Below are positions 33,424-40,159 of a stretch of 64,000 bases of DNA, piece by piece. Numbering within the stretch: position 1 is the stretch's first letter; each line of letters opens with the position of its first letter. The notes under the pieces are model-generated. The model did no database searches. It saw only the letters and a list, made by a program, of their open reading frames with translations, and was not told the origin of the DNA. The position numbers and the translations under genes are program-made. Source of the DNA: Chryseobacterium nakagawai (GTDB lineage: Bacteria; Bacteroidota; Bacteroidia; Flavobacteriales; Weeksellaceae); the NCBI RefSeq assembly GCF_900637665.1, contig NZ_LR134386.1, positions 1,046,501 to 1,110,500 on the forward strand, in the 5' to 3' direction.

Positions 33424-33496
33424 TGATTCATAGTGTAATTGGTCAGCACACAAGATTTTGATTCTTGGAGTTTAGGTTCGAGTCCTAATGAATTAA
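33424..33496 (+). tRNA. tRNA-Gln(TTG)
   Basis: Acceptor TGATTCA/TGAATTA begins with the weak U1-A72 pair typical of tRNA-Gln. Anticodon arm CAAGA-TTTTGAT-TCTTG, T arm TTAGG-TTCGAGT-CCTAA. Well formed. Confidence 0.85.
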
Positions 33497-33504
33497 CAAC
33501 ATTT

Positions 33505-33575
33505 ACTCTGATATTGTAATGGTAGCATCTCAGTCTCCAAAACTGATGGTATTGGTTCGAGTCCAGTTCGGAGTG
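33505..33575 (+). tRNA. tRNA-Trp(CCA)
   Basis: Acceptor ACTCTGA/TCGGAGT, anticodon arm TCAGT-CTCCAAA-ACTGA, discriminator G as expected for Trp. Last gene of the array, 126 bases before the first protein gene of the operon. Confidence 0.87.
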
Positions 33576-33700
33576 CAACAAGTAAACAGTGAACTTTGCC
33601 AGGCAAGTGAATTTTTAAAATTAGCTGCAAAGTGGATTAACTGTTTACAAATTAATTATCAACAATCATTTATCAATTATAAATTAAAGTATGTAAAAAA

Positions 33701-34186
33701 ATGGAAACGCAACAACAAACATGGCAGAATATGAAAGGAAAATTTTTCCAACATTCTATCACACAGCTGGTAGAAGAAGCCATTATTCGCGAACAGGCAA
33801 ACGGACATCGTCTGAAAGTATGTGTGGGATCAGACTCTCACGTATATGGAGAAGCTATTAATTATGCTACGGCAGTAGTATTTATTCGTGAAGGAAAAGG
33901 AGCGTTTACCTTTATCAGAAAAGAAAGAGAAATACAGACCATCAGTATTAAAGAGCGAATGCTGAATGAAGTCAACAAATCTGTTGAAATTGCTTACGCA
34001 ATTTGTTCTGTATTGGATACTTATGGAGTAGAAATGGAGGTACACGCAGACATCAATACCGATCCTGATTTTAAATCCAATGCAGCATTAAAAGATGCAA
34101 TGGGATACATTCTGGGAATGGGATATGTGTTTAAAGCAAAACCTTTTGCCTTCGCAAGTTCCAACTGTGCTGATATGATGGTATAA
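33701..34186 (+). CDS. YkuK-family (DUF458) RNase H-like protein
   Basis: This 161-residue protein contains KVCVGSDSHVYG near residue 45 and DINTDPDFKSNAALKDAMGYI later, the conserved acidic blocks of the YkuK/DUF458 family, which has an RNase H-like fold. A nuclease acting on RNA or RNA-DNA is expected. It directly follows the tRNA array with no terminator in between, and 90 bases later comes the ATP-grasp gene. Its position suggests trimming or degrading damaged array or tRNA transcripts, which is inference. An inner ATG at 33731 is an alternative start. Confidence 0.8.
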   Translation: METQQQTWQNMKGKFFQHSITQLVEEAIIREQANGHRLKVCVGSDSHVYGEAINYATAVVFIREGKGAFTFIRKEREIQTISIKERMLNEVNKSVEIAYAICSVLDTYGVEMEVHADINTDPDFKSNAALKDAMGYILGMGYVFKAKPFAFASSNCADMMV

Positions 34187-34276
34187 TATGAGGCTGGAAG
34201 CAGGAGTTTTAACATTATACTATTAACTTCCTGATCTATCTTCCATCCTAAATAATAAAGATTAAAACTATTACCC

Positions 34277-35053
34277 ATGTATTTCTTAATTCAGTCGAAT
34301 ATATATTCAGATCCGGACCATTATAAAATTTTTGATGCGCTGGAAGAATTAAATATTGAATATAAGGCCATTAATATTCAGCCAACGGCTGATAAGGTAG
34401 ATTTTGAGACAGATCGAAAAGATATTTTTGTGTATGGTTCTGTGACCATTGCAAGGCTGGCCAAAAAGAAATCAGATTGGTATCCAGGTTCTTTTTACGG
34501 AGGTAGTCATTTATATGAGATCTATTCTCAATATTATGGTGAAAACCTTTTGAATGATAAGATTTCTGTTCATACAATTTCAGAAGAATTGTTATGGGAA
34601 AAAGATGAAGAAAAATTTATCAAACCTTATCATGAAGCGAAAATTTTTACAGGAAAGGTTTTTACTGAATCAGAATGGAAGGATTTCGTTTTTGAAAGAT
34701 TAGAAAATCAAAGTAATAGGATTACAGCAGATTCTTTAATCCAGGTTTCTAAAGCAAAGCAAACCCTAAAAGAAGCAAGACTTTGGATCGTTGGTGGGCA
34801 AATTGTTGATAGTGGTTATTATAAACTTAATGATAATGTTCCTTTCGAAGAAAATGTTTCAAGGGACGGATTAGGTTTTGCTAAAGAAATGATTCAGTTG
34901 TTTAACCTTGCAGAAGCTTTTGTAATGGATATTTGTTTAACGGATGAAGGTTGGAAAATTGTTGAAATAAATTGCATCAACAGTTCCGGATTTTATCCCA
35001 ATACTAACGTGAAAAGTGTAATCAAAGCATTGAATATCTACTTTTCCAATTAA
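34277..35053 (+). CDS. ATP-grasp domain protein
   Basis: The 258-residue protein has ATP-grasp-like features in its second half: SKAKQTLKEARLWIVGGQIV, DGLGFAKEMIQLF and the metal/ATP block VMDICLTDEGWKIVEINCINSSG, with a Glu-Ile-Asn segment typical of the fold. Such enzymes join a carboxylate or phosphate to an amine or hydroxyl through an acyl-phosphate. It lies between YkuK and the cREC gene (17 bases), so it probably belongs to the RNA repair operon. The substrate is unknown; an RNA-end or protein ligase are both possible. Confidence 0.75.
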   Translation: MYFLIQSNIYSDPDHYKIFDALEELNIEYKAINIQPTADKVDFETDRKDIFVYGSVTIARLAKKKSDWYPGSFYGGSHLYEIYSQYYGENLLNDKISVHTISEELLWEKDEEKFIKPYHEAKIFTGKVFTESEWKDFVFERLENQSNRITADSLIQVSKAKQTLKEARLWIVGGQIVDSGYYKLNDNVPFEENVSRDGLGFAKEMIQLFNLAEAFVMDICLTDEGWKIVEINCINSSGFYPNTNVKSVIKALNIYFSN

Positions 35054-35069
35054 AAAATAAACCATAGAA

Positions 35070-35435
35070 ATGACCAAAAGACTATTATTTCTGGATGATA
35101 TACGATATCCGATTGAGGCATATCGTTATACCAAACAGGATATTTTTCTCAGAAGAGATTGGCATATCGTTCGAAATTACGATCAGTTTGTCAACAGAAT
35201 CCTGGAAAAGGGACTTCCGGAAATGATTTCTTTTGACCATGACCTTGCAGATGAACATTATCTGAAAACAGATACCGGTGAATTTGTGGAAAAAACAGGC
35301 TACGATTGTGCAAAATGGCTGATAGAATATTGTATGGATCATTATTTAGACCTACCCAAATTCTACTGTCATTCCATGAATACTGTAGGAAAGGAGAATA
35401 TTGAACGACTTTTAAAAAACTTTAAAAAATTGTAA
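35070..35435 (+). CDS. Cyclic-phosphate-processing receiver-like protein (cREC)
   Basis: The 121 residues resemble a CheY-like receiver fold with LFLDDIRYP near residue 7 and ISFDHDLADEHY near residue 53, then YDCAKWLIEY and FYCHSMN. The Asp-Asp and Asp-His-Asp sets plus the late His differ from phospho-receivers and match the cREC family. That family was predicted to process cyclic phosphates at RNA ends in repair systems. It shares a TAATG overlap with the next gene and sits three genes before the RNA ligase. This fits end-healing before ligation. Confidence 0.75.
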   Translation: MTKRLLFLDDIRYPIEAYRYTKQDIFLRRDWHIVRNYDQFVNRILEKGLPEMISFDHDLADEHYLKTDTGEFVEKTGYDCAKWLIEYCMDHYLDLPKFYCHSMNTVGKENIERLLKNFKKL

Positions 35436-35998
35436 TGGACATTTTCAGATATATCCAGAAGATTAGAAATCATCTCAGCCTCAGTTTTAATGAGGTTGAC
35501 GGATGGTTTGATAAAGATGGTACAACCCTGAACTATCAGCCATCAAATGGAGGCTGGTCAGTTCAACAGATTTTAGAGCATATCTATCTTACGAATTTTT
35601 ATTTGCTGATCCTTATTGAAAAAGGCTCAAAAAAGGCAATGCGAAATTCTTTAGAACTCGACCTGGAATCTGAAATTAAAAACTACAGTTTCAACAAAGA
35701 AAATTTTGAAAAAGTAGGGGAATATGGTGCTTTTGAATGGATCAGACCTGAACACATGGAGCCTAAAGGAGAACGAAGTTTAAGAGAGATCAGAAACCTG
35801 ATTACTCAACAGTATTATCAATGTCAGAATTACCTGGATTTGATGAAAAATGGCGAAGGAGTTCTCTATAAAACGACCATGAGCGTGAATAATCTGGGCA
35901 AGATCAATGTCGATGAGTACATTTATTTTCTCTCACTCCATGCACAAAGACATATTACCCAAATGGGAAATAACCAATCAGAAATGATTAAAAACTAA
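35435..35998 (+). CDS. DinB-like four-helix protein
   Basis: This 187-residue helical protein has NGGWSVQQILEHIYLTNF near residue 40 and a late SLHAQRHITQM, the spaced His residues that bind metal in the DinB/YfiT superfamily. Members include thiol transferases and hydrolases; the reaction here is unknown. Its start codon overlaps the stop of the cREC gene and the RNA ligase begins four bases after its stop. It is therefore firmly inside the operon. Confidence 0.8.
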   Translation: MDIFRYIQKIRNHLSLSFNEVDGWFDKDGTTLNYQPSNGGWSVQQILEHIYLTNFYLLILIEKGSKKAMRNSLELDLESEIKNYSFNKENFEKVGEYGAFEWIRPEHMEPKGERSLREIRNLITQQYYQCQNYLDLMKNGEGVLYKTTMSVNNLGKINVDEYIYFLSLHAQRHITQMGNNQSEMIKN

Positions 35999-36002
35999 AA
36001 AA

Positions 36003-37016
36003 ATGATTTTCAAAACATATAACTCTATAGAAAATGCTTACCAAACCCGCATGATCGATCAGATCAGGTTGCAGGGCTTTGGGGATGAGGTTTTCATCGT
36101 GCAGGAAAAAGTTCACGGTGCTAATTTCTCTTTCTTTACCGACGGAAAGGAAATTAAGATCGCAAAAAGAACAGCTTTCATTGAAAAAGAAGAAAAATTT
36201 TACAATGCACATCAGATTTTGGAACAATACAGAAAAAATGTAATTAATTTATTTCAAAAAGTGAAAACAATATACCCGAATGTTGAGACAGTAGTCATCT
36301 ACGGTGAATTATTCGGTGGAAGTTACAATCATAAAGAAGTAGAACCAGTAGAAAATGCGATAAAAGTGCAAAAAGGAATTGAATATGCACCTTACAACGA
36401 TTTTTATGCATTTGACATTAAGTTGAATGGAGTCACTTATTTGGATACAGATATCATCAACTCAATTTTTGAGAAGACCGGATTTTTCTATGCTAAAACT
36501 TTGTTTGAAGGAACTTTAGAAGAAGCTTTAAGATTCCCGAATGTTTTCAATTCTAAAATCCCAACCTGGTTAGGATTACCGGAAATGAACAACATGTGTG
36601 AAGGAACCATTATTAAGACCCTAAAAACTAAATATTTCGGAAACGGAGCCAGAGTCATTCTAAAAAATAAGAATGAAAAATGGATTGAAAAATCTAAAAT
36701 GGTAAAAAAAGAGAGAAAAGCTACTCAAAAACAGGTTGATTTTAGTGAAACGGCTCAAAATATCTGGGGGGAGATTCAACAATATGTAACAGCAAACAGA
36801 TTGAATAATGTCGTGAGCAAAATTGGTGAATTTGAACCCAAAATGATAGGGAAAGTAATAGACCTTTTTGCACAGGATATTTTAGAAGATTTTGAAAAAG
36901 ATTTTCCAGCTGTTTTCACAACCATAGAAAAAGATGAGCATAAAAGGATCAACAAAAAGTTGAACTCTTTAGTCATTGATTGTATAAAAGAAGAGTTAAT
37001 GACTCTTAAAGTCTAA
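36003..37016 (+). CDS. Rnl2-type RNA ligase
   Basis: The 337-residue protein shows the nucleotidyltransferase motifs in order: motif I EKVHG with Lys36 as adenylation site, the IYGELFGG motif near residue 98, a YAFDIKL segment, EGTIIK near residue 200 and ILKNKN as motif V. The EKVHG...NF context is that of T4 RNA ligase 2 rather than DNA ligase. It would seal a 3'-OH to a 5'-phosphate in nicked RNA, for instance a tRNA cut in the anticodon loop. The C-terminal 110 residues are an additional helical domain. It is the last gene before a terminator, in an operon headed by fourteen tRNAs. Confidence 0.9.
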   Translation: MIFKTYNSIENAYQTRMIDQIRLQGFGDEVFIVQEKVHGANFSFFTDGKEIKIAKRTAFIEKEEKFYNAHQILEQYRKNVINLFQKVKTIYPNVETVVIYGELFGGSYNHKEVEPVENAIKVQKGIEYAPYNDFYAFDIKLNGVTYLDTDIINSIFEKTGFFYAKTLFEGTLEEALRFPNVFNSKIPTWLGLPEMNNMCEGTIIKTLKTKYFGNGARVILKNKNEKWIEKSKMVKKERKATQKQVDFSETAQNIWGEIQQYVTANRLNNVVSKIGEFEPKMIGKVIDLFAQDILEDFEKDFPAVFTTIEKDEHKRINKKLNSLVIDCIKEELMTLKV

Positions 37017-37045
37017 TTTCGGTGATGTATTACCGAAACTTTTTT
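37017..37045 (+). terminator. Terminator closing the tRNA/RNA-repair operon
   Basis: TTTCGGT (37017-37023) pairs with ACCGAAA (37032-37038), followed by C and six Ts; it begins directly behind the ligase stop. Confidence 0.75.
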
Positions 37046-37183
37046 ATGTATAATATAACCACAAGCCCAGAGGAATACTTGGAATTTTCAATTTTTACAA
37101 AAATTTAAATTGAAGACATGAAAAATAAAGGCGACGAAAACTCAAAGAATTTTTGACGGGCTGGTTTTAAAAAAAGAAAAGAA

Positions 37184-38125
37184 ATGTTACAAGCAGAAAT
37201 AAAAAGTCTTTTAAAAGAAGACATCAGTATATTAATAAAAATTCCTAATTCAGGAAAGCATTATGTATGTGATTGTGGAGAAGCAAGTTTACTCACAGTA
37301 AAGGAAGCGCAGGCAATATCAGCAATATTCATCAGTCATACTCATATCGATCATTTTTCCAACTTTGATGGTATTTTCAGACATCAGATTGGCAGTGGTG
37401 AAAAAGTTGTGATCTGTGGACCGAAAAATATCCATCAGCAAATTGAGGCAAGATTAAAATCCTACACCTGGAACTTAATAGATGAAAATGCCATTGAATA
37501 CGAAATTCATGAAATTATTTCCAAAGAAGAAATCAACATCTATACGCTTCATCCTCCTTACTGGAATGCTGAATATGTAAAGACACAGAATTTTCTATTT
37601 GAAGATGAATATGTAAATGTGGATTTTGCTATTCTGGATCATAAGACAGACTCTATTGCCTATTTGTTTAAAGAAAAAGATTCAGTGACTTTTCATGACA
37701 ATGCCTCTGATTTTAGGAAAGGAAAATGGATCAGTGAATTGAAAACCGCTTTTGAAAATAATGATCTTGAAAAAGAAATTGAAATAGAAGAAACCTTGTA
37801 TAAAGCATCAGATCTGTTCTATATGCTAACCCGAAATGAAGGCTACAAATTAGGCGTTATCATGGATCATGCTGTAGATGAAGATAATTATAAAAAGATA
37901 AAAGCCGTTTTCAATAATGCAGATAAAGTCTATATTGAAACCTTTTACAAGGATACGGATCAGGAGTTCGCCAAGATCAATTATCACAGTTTTGCCTCTG
38001 CATCTGGAAAAATCATGAATGAATGTAAGGTGAAAGAAGCCATTCCGATCCACTTTTCAAGAAGATATACAGAAAGCGATCAGGAAGAAATTGAGACTGC
38101 TTTTTATAAAGCATTTCAAAATTAA
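37184..38125 (+). CDS. Metallo-beta-lactamase fold hydrolase, RNase Z-like
   Basis: This 313-residue protein has YVCDCGEASLL then FISHTHIDHFSNFDG, the HxHxDH zinc motif, near residues 48-56, and later GVIMDHAVD and IPIHFSRRY. The build resembles RNase Z/ElaC and related MBL nucleases, although the tRNase exosite is not evident. Given its position behind the RNA ligase operon an RNA substrate is plausible, but a small-molecule hydrolase is possible too. It has its own upstream region of about 140 bases. Confidence 0.75.
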   Translation: MLQAEIKSLLKEDISILIKIPNSGKHYVCDCGEASLLTVKEAQAISAIFISHTHIDHFSNFDGIFRHQIGSGEKVVICGPKNIHQQIEARLKSYTWNLIDENAIEYEIHEIISKEEINIYTLHPPYWNAEYVKTQNFLFEDEYVNVDFAILDHKTDSIAYLFKEKDSVTFHDNASDFRKGKWISELKTAFENNDLEKEIEIEETLYKASDLFYMLTRNEGYKLGVIMDHAVDEDNYKKIKAVFNNADKVYIETFYKDTDQEFAKINYHSFASASGKIMNECKVKEAIPIHFSRRYTESDQEEIETAFYKAFQN

Positions 38126-38177
38126 AAATCATAGTATCCCCTTCACAAAACCTCTGTTGAAGACGTAATATTCCCAT

Positions 38178-38220
38178 CTTACGGAGGAATGTCAAATCGT
38201 AGATTTGACGGGGTGGTTCT
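38178..38220. repeat. GTCAAATC hairpin repeat
   Basis: GTCAAATC and GATTTGAC pair around GTA, followed by GGGGTGGTT. A decayed relative with TTTTGACGGGCTGGTT lies at 37141-37168, before the MBL gene. Both precede genes by about 20-30 bases. Confidence 0.45.
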
Positions 38221-38250
38221 AGGAACAACTAATAACAAAAAATTAAAAAA

Positions 38251-38814
38251 ATGAAACCCAATATATTTTTTACAGCTGACCATCACTTTGGTCATGAAAA
38301 TATTATACGATTCTCTGAAAGACCATTTGAATCCTTGGAGCAGATGAATTTAGAATTAATTAAAAGATGGAATGAGAGAATCAATCCCGGAGATACCGTC
38401 TATCATTTAGGAGATCTCAGTCTTGGAAAACCGGATTTTACAAAGGAAATCTTAGATCAACTGAACGGAAACATCCATTTAATCAAAGGTAATCATGAAG
38501 GTGCAGCTTTAACGTATCCTAAAAGATTTTCCTCCATCAGGGATTATCACGAACTGAGAATTGATGAACCGGATAATCAAAACGGGAAACAGAAAATTAT
38601 TCTCTTCCATTATGCCATGCGTACCTGGAATGGATCACACCGTGGAGTCTGGCAATTATACGGGCACTCACACGGAACATTGCCGGATGATGAGATGGCA
38701 TTGAGTTTCGATGTAGGTGTAGATTGCCACGATTTTTACCCGATTTCCTACGAAGAAGTTAAGGAAGTCATGAAAAATAAAAAATGGACACCGCCGTTTG
38801 GGCCTCGAGAGTAA
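38251..38814 (+). CDS. Calcineurin-like metallophosphoesterase
   Basis: The 187 residues contain the metal motifs in order: FTADHHFGHENI, YHLGDLSLG, IKGNHEG, FHYAMRTW and YGHSHG. This compact MPE is of the type annotated as phosphoesterase/YfcE-like in Bacteroidetes and phages. It would remove phosphate or open cyclic phosphates on nucleotides or RNA ends. Position near the RNA ligase makes a 2',3'-cyclic phosphate role conceivable; this is inference only. Confidence 0.87.
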   Translation: MKPNIFFTADHHFGHENIIRFSERPFESLEQMNLELIKRWNERINPGDTVYHLGDLSLGKPDFTKEILDQLNGNIHLIKGNHEGAALTYPKRFSSIRDYHELRIDEPDNQNGKQKIILFHYAMRTWNGSHRGVWQLYGHSHGTLPDDEMALSFDVGVDCHDFYPISYEEVKEVMKNKKWTPPFGPRE

Positions 38815-38889
38815 ATGAGCAAGAGGGTTTTGGGATAAAAAGAAAATTTCTGGAACCTCCTTGCCCTCATTAATACATTTTACACAACC

Positions 38890-39435
38890 ATGAAAACAAC
38901 TCATGAAATAATAATTGTCGATTTGGAAGCAACCTGTTGGGAAAACGACAGGATTCCAATCGGACAGAAAGTAGATATTATCGAAATGGGAATTTGTAAG
39001 TTGGATCTGATATCCAATACTATTTCTCAAAAACAAAGCATTTATGTCATTCCCGAAAGATCAGCAATCAATAGATTTTGTACAAAACTAACGGGGATTA
39101 CACCACAATTGATAGAAGAAAAAGGAATCTATTTCGAAGAAGCCTGTGCGAAGATCAGAGATGAATATGATACTGAATCGCTCACCTGGGCCGGATATGG
39201 AAACTTCGATAGAGAACAGATCATTGAACAATGTGATTGGCTTGGAATCGAAAATCCTTTTTCAGGGCAATACCTGAATGTAATGTACGAATTCAAAAGA
39301 CATTTCAGACTGCAAAAATCTCTAGGACTGAAAAGAGCCCTGGATTACCTGAACATGAATTTCGATGGCAATCATCATAGTGGAGCAGACGATGCTTACA
39401 ATACAGCCAAAATACTGAATAAGATTTTGGAATAA
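38890..39435 (+). CDS. DEDDh 3'-5' exonuclease, ERI-1-like (copy A)
   Basis: This 181-residue exonuclease-fold protein has IIVDLEATCW (Asp-Glu), WAGYGNFDREQ (second Asp) and HHSGADDAYNTAKIL (His and last Asp), the complete DEDDh set. The EATCW signature is that of ERI-1/KapD-type enzymes, which trim RNA 3' ends. The next gene is a close paralogue. A role in trimming RNA ends is likely. Confidence 0.88.
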   Translation: MKTTHEIIIVDLEATCWENDRIPIGQKVDIIEMGICKLDLISNTISQKQSIYVIPERSAINRFCTKLTGITPQLIEEKGIYFEEACAKIRDEYDTESLTWAGYGNFDREQIIEQCDWLGIENPFSGQYLNVMYEFKRHFRLQKSLGLKRALDYLNMNFDGNHHSGADDAYNTAKILNKILE

Positions 39436-39504
39436 TAATTTGGATGGAAGAAGAAAACTCAAAGCCAGACATTACTTCTATCTTTTAATCTTAAATAAAA
39501 AACA

Positions 39505-40056
39505 ATGAAAACAACAGAAAATATACTTATTATAGACCTTGAGGCCACGTGTTGGGACAACCGACCGCCAAGAGGTCAGGAAAGCGAGATCATCGAAATT
39601 GGCATTTGTATTATGAATGCAAAAACCGGAAAGATCTCCCAGAATGAGGGGATTTTAATAAAACCTCAATACTCAAAAGTGAGCCCGTTCTGTACGGAAC
39701 TTACCACCCTTACCCAAAATATGTTGGATAATGAGGGAATTATGCTGGATGATGCATTTGATATTCTGAGAGCAGAATACGATTCAGAAGAATTAACCTG
39801 GGCAAGCTATGGAAACTATGATCTGAATATGCTTCAGGATCAGGCCAGAAGATTTTATGTGGATTATCCGTTAAGTGATGACCATATCAATGTCAAAACA
39901 TTATTTGGAGAAATTCATCCTACGGTAAGAAAGAGCGTAGGAATGCAAAGAGCATTGAATGAACTTGGATTTAAATTAGATGGCACCCACCACAGAGGAG
40001 TAGATGATGCCAGAAATATCGCCAAGATCTTACATTGGTGTTTGCAGAATAATTAA
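39505..40056 (+). CDS. DEDDh 3'-5' exonuclease, ERI-1-like (copy B)
   Basis: The 183-residue protein is clearly paralogous to the upstream gene: LIIDLEATCW, WASYGNYDLN and HHRGVDDARNIAKIL give the complete active site. Differences are spread over the whole length, so the tandem duplication is old and both copies are under selection. It starts 69 bases after copy A and is closed by a terminator. Confidence 0.88.
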   Translation: MKTTENILIIDLEATCWDNRPPRGQESEIIEIGICIMNAKTGKISQNEGILIKPQYSKVSPFCTELTTLTQNMLDNEGIMLDDAFDILRAEYDSEELTWASYGNYDLNMLQDQARRFYVDYPLSDDHINVKTLFGEIHPTVRKSVGMQRALNELGFKLDGTHHRGVDDARNIAKILHWCLQNN

Positions 40057-40085
40057 AATGCAATACAGATCACATCATTGATAGT

Positions 40086-40120
40086 AAGAGACTGTTCCAG
40101 AGCGTTCAGTCTCTTTTTTT
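40086..40120 (+). terminator. Terminator after the exonuclease pair
   Basis: AAGAGACTG and CAGTCTCTT pair around a 12-base loop, followed by a T run. Confidence 0.75.
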
Positions 40121-40144
40121 ATATGTTACTTTATTTTTATAATT

Positions 40145-40152
40145 TACCTTTG
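40145..40152 (+). promoter_or_regulatory. -7 element of the helicase gene
   Basis: TACCTTTG lies seven bases before the TTG start codon, so transcription probably starts at or within a base or two of the start codon. Confidence 0.55.
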
Positions 40153-40159
40153 ATAAAAA

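Noticed and set aside
31288..33575. CRISPR-like array, because repeats alternate with different sequences
   Set aside because: The spacers are recognisable tRNA genes and the repeats are diverged hairpins, not identical direct repeats; no cas genes are present.
33519..33734. Plus-strand ORF overlapping tRNA-Trp
   Set aside because: It begins inside the tRNA gene and runs out of frame into the ykuK-like gene; no protein features.
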